Shown here one piece after another: positions 55,754 to 64,000 of a stretch of DNA of 64,000 nt. The notes beneath the pieces are model-generated. The model did no database searches and was not told the DNA's origin. It saw nothing but the letters and a program-made list of their open reading frames with translations. Positions within the stretch are counted from its first letter, which is position 1. Each line of letters opens with the position of its first letter. This DNA comes from Aplectana chamaeleonis (lineage: Eukaryota; Nematoda; Chromadorea; Rhabditida; Cosmocercidae), in contig JAPDOI010000193.1 of the NCBI GenBank assembly GCA_029168955.1, positions 682,001-746,000 of the forward strand, read 5' to 3'. Position numbers and translations under genes: made by a program.

Positions 55754-57320
55754 TAGTGTATAATAGTGTAACATCGGCCTCCAAACGGCGCATTTAGCTG
55801 CAGTATTAGGGGAGACAACACTCAACAACGCTGATTCTCGCAAAAATTACTAAGAAAAGGGAGTAGATGAATTCAAGTGGGTTCGGTATACTAATTGTAA
55901 CGCATGTGTTCCTTCACAGATTGGTCAATACAAGATGAACGCATGAGAAGGTGGTGCCCCAATATCTTTTACACAGTCCGATGAGCTGATACTGGTATAC
56001 AGTTAGTTCATGTTCAAACATGTCATTTCGAGCTCACCATACTGCTTGAAAACTACAGTTTTACTCAGGAAAACTCTTATATGGAATCAGGGTACTGCAC
56101 GAGGTGGGGGGCGGCCAGTTTTGCTCAGCCCCCCCCTCTATTGGCGATTTCGCTCAACCCCCCCCCAGGAACGTTAGTATTGATCCAAATAAAGCAGATT
56201 GAGGTAGATGGGTGCTAGATATAGTACCCAGCCGATTTTCGCTTCTGTTAAACCGAAAGCACAGCCATGTTGGTCGTTTAAAGAGAATGCGCCCGCTAAT
56301 TTTTCAGGTTTTTCCAATTTTTTGCTCTACCGGATGGTCCATAGGTAAAACCCAACGTACAGTAATGTTACTATATCCATTCCCCACAACTTTCAGAAGA
56401 ACGTTTTTAACGACGTCTCCTCCCCCGGGGGTCGTCCCTTGTTAGAAGGTGAAAGTTGGTAAACTTTGTAAATCTGGTGAAAGTTGGTAAACTTTGTAAA
56501 TCTATCACGCTTGACTCGAATATCCTACTCGTGACTCGTAAAAGAATATGAACTTCCTGCGGGATCGAACCCTCTTTCAAACATCCGCATTTTATTACAA
56601 AACACAAGCTGTTCCCAGTTACATATCTTTTGCACTTTCAGCTCCTCTCTACACAGACGTAAACAGCGCTGTTCTGTGCTCTCAGTCTCCCGAACATCCA
56701 AATTTTTTGCAAAGCATTGGCTTCGAGCTGTTAATCCTCGTTTTTCAACCATTTGACAATTTTATACTTACCATTTCAATACGACAAGACAAATTTTACT
56801 GCAGAGAAACGTTAGATATGTAGACCTTTTGGATAAACTGCTTGAACACATCAGCTCTTGGTAGGGGTGGGAGAAAACGGTCGAAAATTGACCTACTAAC
56901 GTTCCTGGGGGGGAGGGGTTGAGCGAAATCGCCATTAGAGGGGGGGTCTGAGCAAAACTGGCCGCCCCACACCTCGTGCAGTACCCTGATTCCATATAAG
57001 AGTTTTCCTGAGCAAAACTGTAGTTTTTAGCAGTATGGTGTGCTCGAAATGACACGTTTGAACAGGAACTAACTGTATACCAGTATCAGCTCATCGGATT
57101 GTGTAAAAGATATTTGAGCACCACCTTCTCATGCATTCATCTTGTATTGACCAATCTGTAAAGGAACACATGTGTTGCAATTAGTATACCGAACCCACTT
57201 GTACTCATCTATTCCCTTTTCTTAGTAATTTTTGCGAGAATCGCGTTGTTGAGTGTTGTCTCCCCTAGTACTGCAGCTAAACGCGCCGTTTGGAGGCCGA
57301 TGTAACACTAATATACACTA
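55754..57320. mobile_element. 1.57-kb inverted-repeat element (TAGTGTATAATAGTG ends)
   Basis: The left arm 55754-56180 and right arm 56890-57320 are inverted copies (about 430 bp, roughly 90% alike by eye), for example ACATCGGCCTCCAAACGG, TAGTTCATGTTCAAAC-like and GCGATTTCGCTCAACCCC. The 0.7-kb centre holds weak frames on both strands with no known motif. Ends TAGTGTA and TACACTA. No clear duplication. Confidence 0.88.
56448..56503 (+). repeat. 28-bp perfect tandem duplication
   Basis: Two identical units beginning GGTGAAAGTTGGTAAACTTT, in the centre of the 1.57-kb element. Confidence 0.95.
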
Positions 57321-57882
57321 AAAATCGCAACTCACCTAGCTAGAGTAGTGTACGAGCGAGTAACTGCAGTGGGCTGTGAGAAAGAGCGCTCCAATGCGAC
57401 GCCGCGACTCGAGCGCGCGCCCCCGACGGAGGCGAGTGTGTGGTAGATTTACGTAACATCGATATGAAATGGATAGTGGAGATTCTGAATGCATCCTACT
57501 AAGTTTCTGAAAATGACACCTAAGATTTTCGAATTGATGCTCTGGCTGGAAATGTCTACGTTTCGAATGGTATTGAAGATGTGACTAGTCCTGTACGAAA
57601 ATAGATATAGTCAACGTTGTATATCACTAGTCGCCAGTAAACCTACAACGGATCCATCGGCTGCTGGAGACCCGCGGGGCCACACGAGGGATGACCCCGT
57701 AGGAAATTCGCCTTTTTTGGCCATCCTCTCGTCCTTTCGGAACAGATCACTATCTTGACTGTCAAAAATCTTTATGTTCTTCCACACCAGAACATGAGCA
57801 GAGGGAGTGGAACCGATGAAATTCTCCCAAGGCTTCTTAAAAAGTTTAAATATAGGCTTCACAGATGGTTACTGCGGGCATT
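57321..57882. other. Unassigned
   Basis: No supportable feature. GC-rich around 57400-57430. Confidence 0.5.
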
Positions 57883-58061
57883 ATCCTAGATGGGGGGGGC
57901 ACTTAGGATACAAGGAAAAAATTAATTAAGAACAGCTGATTGGTGAAGGAATTGATCGATGGAAGTTCTAGAGAGTCCATAACAACACAGTCGTACCAAA
58001 TATCAGAGTTTTACTTCACTTGCATAAATAAATTTGGGTGCCCCCCCCCTCGTCTAGGATA
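57883..58061 (-). mobile_element. TATCCTAGACG MITE, second copy
   Basis: TATCCTAGATGGGGGGGGCA at the left, CCCCCCCTCGTCTAGGATA at the right. The interior is related in inverted orientation to 3533-3749. Confidence 0.75.
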
Positions 58062-58099
58062 GAACCAGTGTCAGATCTCTTTCAGAGTTCGGTGGCCGC

Positions 58100-58147
58100 G
58101 CGACGCGATGGGATTATAAACGTGAGCAACGATCGACATCGCGTCGC
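58100..58147. repeat. 11-bp perfect inverted repeat inside a larger dyad
   Basis: GCGACGCGATG (58100-58110) and CATCGCGTCGC (58137-58147). An outer pair CTCTTTCAGAGT / ACTCTGAAAGAG lies near 58077 and 58195. Confidence 0.75.
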
Positions 58148-59642
58148 ACGTCGATCCGTACTCAAAACACTCCATCGCGGAGATCAGCGATTGCACTCTG
58201 AAAGAGACTTTAGGCGGGTACTGTCTCACAACGAGAGAGACGTAGAAATTTTTGAAAAGCATGAAATTACGGCGGGGGCAGACAATTTAGGTTCGAAAAT
58301 GGTAAGCACTATCAGAGTCCATTATTTAGGGCAAGAAGTAGAGCGTTGACAACAGAAAAAATCAACGATAGTGACGATTACTTTCTGAAAACGTTGTCGA
58401 TTCCCAGAATTTCTGAAAAAGGAAAAACATAGGGCGGACGTGAAAATTTTCCCACATGTTCCAAAAAGTTCCATCATCAAGGCGGAGGACAGTGTGGTGT
58501 GCGGTTACATCTCCCGCACAATTTATTTGGCATAGGATCCCCATGAGAGGCGTCTAAACGGATTTAGCCTCCTGGCTCGACCCCAACCGGAAGCCACTTT
58601 GCCAGGCCCGCTCACGCAATATGCAAGGAATCCTCTAATCTCTGCAATGGGGTCGATAGATATAGAAACAAAAACAATAGACAGAAGACACACCTCCGAA
58701 AATTCGCCTGGTTATATGACTGTAGTTGCAGCCGAAACATCCAAAATCCACCAGAAGTAACAGGTATTTCTGGAAATAAAGATTACATTCGGGTTAGAAA
58801 AGCTTGGTGCAGTTCACAAAATTCATAAAAGCCGAAGGAAAATTCAATTGTTTGAAAACTAAAATTGAAATGGACATCAATGAATAAAAAACATGAAAAA
58901 GACCAGCGACGGCACAAAAATTCGAGATTCTCATTGCTGAAGTGGTGTTTGTTTTTTAGAGCATTTTTTGCATTTTCTGGTGTAGAAAACATGCTATTTC
59001 ATGTTTAAAAATTCTATCTGATAATGTGACAATTTCGTTGGACATAAAGTTGAAATCTCATCACCGTTTCCTAACTTCGTTCGAAACCTTAATAATTTTT
59101 TCACATAAATCTCTGGTTCTTCAAAAAATTAGTTAAGAATTTGATTTTTCCTAAAACAATTTGGGGAGTAATCCTATGACGAGAAAATGCGTATTCCGCT
59201 TCAGCAAGTACCCGCTAATATTACTAAAAAACTGTGCAATAAATAACTTTACATACGAGGGGTGCGAGCACACGTATACATACACAAAGTAGAGTAAAGC
59301 AAATATAGTTAGCAGAATCACTACCAAAATGAAAAGCTGAGAAAGTTTTCCTATCAGCGAAACACATGAACTTATCGGGGAAAGGTGAAATGTAGTGGTT
59401 GTCGTCGAGAAATCGATCAGTGGTGAGAGACCCACTCGTCGTATACAATTTCAGTAGCTTTCATGCGTCTAAACGGTTTGTTACTTGCGTCTTTGTGGTC
59501 TCTTCCGAAAGACGCACTTACCATACACGCCCCCTCGTATGTTACTTGCGTCTTTCATACGTGCAAGTGACAAGAAATGACGTTTTCGACCCTGTAAAGA
59601 CGCATGTAACAAGGAATCGGGCTAATTAGACGCAGCAACCTA
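58148..59642. other. Unassigned; AAAGACGC repeats at right
   Basis: No gene recognised. 59475-59615 holds AAAGACGC motifs in both orientations, matching 54040-54240. Confidence 0.5.
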
Positions 59643-60310
59643 GGCTGGAAAGTTCTGAGTGGCTGGCTCATGGAGCTAATAAAAGTTGGAACCCAATATA
59701 CACTTCATTGCAGAATTTTGCGGAGATTTCAAAAACAAATTTCCCCACGCATCCATCTTTAGCGGTTAAAAAGATACAAGCAAGAAAAGTGGAACTTTGT
59801 GAATTCAAATCTGCCGAAGAATCGGGAAATTTTGAAACCCCTGAACCTGAAAGCATTATTCAACGAAGATTTCTACGGGTACTACCAAAATAACCTTTGT
59901 TATCTATCTCCAGAGGCTACGAGAGGAGAGGTGGTAATTTCAAAATTTGATTTGGAACATTTCTCAGAAATTATGGGTTCAGAGTCTCTCACTTTTTCAA
60001 CAATGTTTTGAAATGTTTTAATAATGAGGAGCAAATTCTGAACGCAGAAGAAAAAAAGATGAAGAACCTGATTTTCGAAAGGGGAGCCCTCTACATTTTG
60101 CATTTCAAAATTCTAATCAACCTTCACCACTCAGACCGCCGCCTCCACCCCAGCAAACTTATGCTTATGTGGAGGAGCGCTTATAACTCTGTTTAAAGCA
60201 ACGCTTAACAAATATAGAGAGCAGACTCGCTTTCTGTGTCTGGAAGTGGTTTTGTTAATGTATATCGCCCTTGGGATGGCCAACTTATCCAAGCATTATT
60301 CCTTAAAAGG

Positions 60311-60586
60311 TTAGGGTCTAAAACTATCCAACCGTAAAATTTTTCTCATCACAGTGTTGCCTTCCTTGGCTTCAACCGAACTGTGTTTGGTAGAGCGATG
60401 ATTCCCTATGCTTTCGTATTCAAAAGCTGGGCGAAACCTGGCACAGGTGTGGCACTTAAATAAACTTAGAGTTTCCATTTTGTCTACTAAAGTCGTTCCT
60501 ATCCCACGTATGGGTACTGAATTATTATTCAAGTGCTGCTTTAAAAATGCCGCTTTGAATCCCAACCTCCTTCGATATGGAAACAC
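60311..60586 (-). pseudogene. Zinc-finger-like ORF near the right end of the 10.2-kb element
   Basis: A 91-codon minus-strand frame contains FKCHTCARFRPAFEYESI followed by GNHRSTKH. This is a C-x2-C ... H-x4-H arrangement with 14 residues between the second cysteine and the first histidine, like BED or C2H2 fingers. hAT transposases carry an N-terminal BED finger (family knowledge). The frame points inward from the right terminus, as a transposase start would. No catalytic domain follows in frame, so if real it is a fragment. Confidence 0.4.
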
Positions 60587-60654
60587 CTCATCACTGAAAT
60601 GCTACGGTGTTTCCAGATCGAATGAGGTTTGGGTCATGTGTGGGCTTATTACTC

Positions 60655-60745
60655 ATTATCAAATACGATTTACGAATTACGATTTACGAATTACGAGGAA
60701 TTTCAGAAATTACGATTTACGATTTACGAAATTACAAAATTCAGT
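60655..60745 (+). repeat. Subterminal repeat TTACGATTTACGAA (right end)
   Basis: Eight or so TTACGA(A/T) units next to the right terminus, matching those at 50553-50665. Confidence 0.8.
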
Positions 60746-60767
60746 TACGTACAGCCCTGCTCTCCAT

Positions 60768-61691
60768 ATGTTGTCCTGCAATTACAATGATTGATGAGAT
60801 CGAACCGTTTGTAGTGGTCTACAAAAACCTCAGCGAACTGTTATGAATTAAAGGTTTAAAAAGAGAATGCTGATGCGTTAATCGCTTTTTACATGACCTA
60901 CTGTGTAGTGGTTGCGTTTCCTCAAGTAACGCATACTATACATTTGAATAACGAGTTGATCCTTGCTACGGAGGTGGTTAGTCCGCGGCTAAGCTGTTGC
61001 TGATTCATGGTCAACCAACGGTCAAGAGCGCGTGGTTGACTCGTGTTAAAAGACAAGATTACTACCACCCCATTTTTGCGCTCGTGGGCCTTTGCGAGCG
61101 CGTTTTCCGTTTTCAACCAAATCAAGAAACAACCCGTTCTCACTTCAGTTCCATCAAATTTTTTGAAGTTTTGTTGTCAAATCTCAATACTAGCAACTCC
61201 AAGCCTTCGATTAAGACCATAAAATCGATAGAATTTTCGAGCATGTATGCTTTAAAGGAATACAAGAGCGAAATTTCTATAATCTGAGCTGCGTGGCAAA
61301 GGTAATGATTTGGCACAGCTTGTGCAATGTTTCCTTTCACTGCATTCTCTTGGTTCATATCTTCCGCTTAAGCTGCACCAAATCATCATCAGTCATTAAT
61401 AGACCAACTATCGATAAGTAGTGTCAAACGAAGGATCGGATTTTACAACCTTCTCCGGTAAACTGATCAAAGCAAAATTAAACGCGTTGCTGTTACCTAG
61501 CTTCACCAATACTAACTGTCGTATAGGATCTCAAAAAAATATTTTACTGTTTTCGTAGCGCGCCTAATTTTCTTTTTTTTCTCTATGATTGACCGCCATA
61601 TCGTATTTTTGGTCATTTCACTACATTTTCCTGTTTTTTCATTACTTCAGGTTGTTCTGCGCCAAATAATTTTCTAACAAATTCAAGCAAT
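60768..61691. other. Unassigned intergenic DNA
   Basis: Overlapping frames on both strands without recognisable motifs. Confidence 0.5.
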
Positions 61692-61721
61692 TTTTTGATT
61701 TGATTTGATTTGATTTGATTT
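61692..61721 (+). repeat. (TTTGA)n microsatellite
   Basis: About five TTTGA units. Confidence 0.9.
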
Positions 61722-62467
61722 ATTACGATGCTTAAGACAATCGTATGAAAGCAAGAAAAAAATGATGAAGTACATCACAAAACAAAGCATACAAGTTTCA
61801 ACGAGTAAGAACAAGCTTTCCGGTAAAGTTAGTCCAGACAACTCAGGAAACTGCACCGTTAAGAAGCTTGGATTTAGCAAAGCGTTTGAATCTTGGAAAC
61901 TCCATTGTCTCGGAAATCGAAGTCATAAGCGCATTGTACGTTGACGCGGCCCTGATGAAAAAAGCGTGTGCGGTAGTGTTAGTTTTTGGTCTACTTACCC
62001 TTATTTTAAATCGAGGTCCTCTCGTCCTTGATCGAAAGAGCTTGAAGAATTGTGAGAAATTAATTTTCACTTTGAAATCCAAAAGCCTGTGCACCATGCA
62101 CACATCAAACAACTTTCTTCTGGATTCAAGTGAAGGAAGTTTGAACCTTTTCTATTTTTTAACTTCTAATTTCTCTTAAATATGACATTGCCAAATTATT
62201 TCTTCTGCCAGGAAGCTTAATCTATGCAAAAATTTTATATATTCATCCTGAAGGTTCCCTTTCTGACTTGATTATCGCTCAACGACTTCCATTTTGGAGA
62301 GCAGCAACCTCCAACAGTCGGATGGGTACAATTTTTAAAACTTGTGCGCAAAATGTAATAAATCAATAGTATTGATCAGTATTAATCTTTATATGTAATG
62401 ATCAGTATTATTCGATATTGCGTAATGAGTAGAATTTCCCAAGCAAGTATAGTTCGCGCAATAATTT
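61722..62467. other. Unassigned; ORF pair at 61843-62179
   Basis: Plus 61868-62179 (103 codons) and minus 61843-62112 (89 codons) overlap. The minus product (ISETMEFPRFKRFAKSKLLN and RSRTRGPRFK) looks slightly protein-like, but I do not recognise it. Confidence 0.3.
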
Positions 62468-62586
62468 TAGTCTGATGAATGGACGGGGCTGCGAGGGTAG
62501 ATCACCCCGCGCGAATCGAAACCCCATTGTCCAGTGGGGCCGCCGACCCCGCACGGCCTGCCGCGTGGTCCATGCTTCAGACTAAA
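62468..62586 (-). mobile_element. tRNA-derived SINE-like repeat, copy 2
   Basis: On the minus strand the A-box-like TGGACCACGCGGC (62560-62572) and the B-box-like GGTTTCGATTCGC (62511-62523) align with the copy at 29943-30066. The flanks TTTAGTCTGA / TCAGACTAAA are inverted. Confidence 0.65.
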
Positions 62587-62752
62587 TCGAAAACGGAAGC
62601 CATAACTCACAGCCATCAACAATCACCACTCTCTGCCGCATTTTGTTCAAAAGCGTGAAAATCGATAAAATTGATTATCGATCGATGACGTGTCCTGAGG
62701 ACAAATTCTGATTTGTTCAGCACTTAATTGACTGCAGACCTAACCATGCAAA

Positions 62753-63017
62753 CTGGGGTGGAATCCACGAAACGCTCACCACGTTTTAACCATGACTAGC
62801 GTAATCATGGTTATGCACATCGTGTGCTAATCGATCGGGCTCAAACTGGGCTGGAATTCACGTAACGATAGCCGCGTTTTAGCCATGGTTTGAGACGAAT
62901 CGATTTGCACACGATGTGCTCAACCATGGTTACGCTAGCCATAGCTAAAACGTGGTTAGCGCTTCGTGAATTCCACCCCTGTGGCTAAAACGTGATTACC
63001 ACTTCGTGAATTCCAGC
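62753..63017. repeat. Multi-arm palindrome cluster (GGAATTCACGAA)
   Basis: Four copies of an end of form CTGGAATTCACGAA, then GTGGTTAGC / ACGTTTTAGCCATGG, in alternating orientation at 62753, about 62865, about 62975 (inverted) and about 63015 (inverted). The first and third pair into a hairpin of about 85-bp arms meeting near CACATCGTGTGC. Confidence 0.8.
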
Positions 63018-63577
63018 CGTGGTCTCCACAGGCGTACCTGCCCAAACAGATTTCGTGCTCCACGGCTAATTTAGTATGTAAACCCACGATAGAAGCACCT
63101 AGCTCCTATTCCCATTTGATCCTCATAACCTTTTTTTTGTACCCTTCAGCTAGGTGGCGCACCCATTTCCAGCCTTGTCCAAAAACGAGCTTCCTAGCTC
63201 AACGGGGAGTGTTCCAAAAAGATCGTAAGCCCAGATTAAGTGTTTTCCACCAAAATCCAGCGGTTGTTTCCATTTTGCTTCGAGTATCGGGAAACAATTT
63301 CAGCCAATTCGTGGGTGTGAATACCAGCATTTTGCGCTTTTTTTCAATGGGAAACAAACCCCTTCTCCACAAATACCCCAAACGGCGATTCCGGAATTGC
63401 AGGATTGCGCATGGCGAGTAAAAGCGAAATCTGGTGCCACAATTTTCCGCCGTTCAAATTCACAATTTTTGAGGGGCCTTACTTCCGTTCGTAGAGGGTT
63501 CTGAGCAATTCCAGAGACAATATTGTGATCAGTGTCAAATTTCTCCAGGTTATGCAGAGAAACTGATGAACGATCTT
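63018..63577. other. Unassigned
   Basis: It probably includes the body of a TTAA element whose right end is at 63578-63598. The left end was not located. Confidence 0.4.
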
Positions 63578-63598
63578 GAGGTTGGACTGTGCCTTTAA
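63578..63598. mobile_element. Right end of a TTAA-type element
   Basis: On the minus strand it reads TTAAAGGCACAGTCCAACC, similar to the ends at 2554-2960. It shares TTAA 63595-63598 with the next element. Confidence 0.6.
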
Positions 63599-64000
63599 AG
63601 GCAGGGGTCACGATAGATTTCACTTCCAATATCTCCATGGTTTACGGAAGGTCTGGTGCCCTATGTATATGGCAAAGCATGCTTACAAAGAGCGTAAAAC
63701 CCGCGCTTTTATGCCAAAATTGGCCCTCCCTTGTTTACGTTGATTTTTGAGAGTGAAGGAATTGACGGCTATAAAGGATGATGGCAATCAGTGCAATCAA
63801 GCGATCGGCTCACTTATCAGCACTTCCCTAGCTTGATCATTTCTGTAATCTGATTGTTCATTTATCCACACCGAGGGGGCGGAAATGGGGCACGGGGCGG
63901 TTCTGAGACTCCAAAAGGCTTGTTTGCATTTGTCAAAAATGATGAACAGCCAGCGCGTCCCAGAAAATTTGACCTGCTCTGTCTTCGGTTGTTCTGCTTC
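63595..64000 (+). mobile_element. TTAA MITE, cut by the window end
   Basis: Starts TTAAAGGCAGGGGTCACGAT. No right end before 64000. Confidence 0.65.

Larger units (their letters stand above)
53956..59659. mobile_element. Nested 5.7-kb unit with CTCAGAACTTTCCAGCC ends
   Basis: CTCAGAACTTTCCAGCC (53956-53972) and its exact reverse complement (59643-59659). Both ends are followed inward by AAAGACGCATGTAACAA repeats (54040-54240 and 59475-59615). No target duplication was found. It encloses MITEs and the 1.57-kb inverted-repeat element. Confidence 0.65.
50538..60759. mobile_element. 10.2-kb hAT-like composite element with perfect 8-bp TSD
   Basis: Left end CAGGGCTGTGCGTAATT (50538). The right end reads CAGGGCTGTACGTAACT on the minus strand to 60759. 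The duplication CTCTCCAT is at 50530-50537 and 60760-60767. Both ends carry subterminal TTACGATTTACGAA repeats. The large size is explained by nested insertions (53956-59659 and what lies within it). Subtracting them leaves about 4.5 kb, a plausible autonomous-type hAT size. Transposase remnants are not clearly recognised apart from a zinc-finger-like ORF near the right end. Confidence 0.88.

Noticed and set aside
56555..56575. tRNA B box on the minus strand (GGGTTCGATCCCGC)
   Set aside because: No A box upstream and no cloverleaf.

Overview
The window reads as repeat-dense, gene-poor nuclear DNA of a nematode, probably a strongylid or hookworm. Three observations support this. There is an internally deleted mariner whose N-terminus resembles the hookworm bandit/Hsmar1-type transposases. 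There is a 22-nt sequence matching the nematode SL1 spliced leader at 21 of 22 positions. Almost every structured block is a MITE, a fold-back element or an internally repetitive DNA transposon. I found no intact host gene, rRNA, functional tRNA or CRISPR array. Most open frames are by-products of repeats whose period is a multiple of three, or of palindromes.

Layout. 1-6.1 kb: a heptad-coding 21-bp minisatellite, then a chain of TTAA-flanked MITEs (2262-2557, 2554-2960, 2957-3446 share TTAA junctions; more at 3767-4259 and 5554-6038) and a dead Tc1-type transposase tail (about 4.8-5.25 kb). The 5554-6038 MITE sits exactly inside an SL1-like 22-mer. 6.2-10.5 kb: fold-back MITEs and the 535-bp mariner derivative. 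10.56-12.58 kb: a 2.0-kb hAT-like element with a perfect 8-bp target duplication. 12.7-14.1 kb: a TTAA element holding a long inverted repeat around a 63-bp tandem array. 14.2-20 kb: further fold-backs and GC-rich palindromes. 20.2-21 kb: a 22-bp array of a GCGATCCGCCCG motif with inverted copies nearby.

22.06-23.55 kb and 42.42-43.87 kb hold two copies of one roughly 1.45-kb element with GGGCCAGTAGC termini. Each carries the same short non-transposase ORF, intact in the second copy and frameshifted in the first. 24.35-27.28 kb holds a composite of TTAA-type elements. 33.70-39.86 kb is a 6.16-kb hAT-like element with a perfect 8-bp duplication. It carries nine head-to-tail copies of a roughly 497-bp unit, and each unit contains a dyad copied from the element's own terminus.

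46.8-49.3 kb: three fold-back elements, the largest a 777-bp near-perfect hairpin with TA ends. 50.54-60.76 kb: the outermost layer is a 10.2-kb hAT-like unit with a perfect 8-bp duplication. Inside it are nested a unit with CTCAGAAC termini (53.96-59.66 kb), a 1.57-kb inverted-repeat element, MITEs and 66-bp tandem repeats. A zinc-finger-like ORF lies close to its right end. 60.8-64 kb: a second copy of a tRNA-derived SINE, a multi-arm palindrome cluster and a TTAA MITE cut by the window end.

The organising theme is layered transposition. Three hAT-like elements can be delimited to the base by TIR plus 8-bp duplication. At least ten TTAA-flanked elements share one terminal motif (AGGCAGTGTTCACGATAA and variants) but have different bodies, which suggests one transposase family, absent from this window, mobilised them all. 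Species, family names and activity are inferences from the sequence alone.
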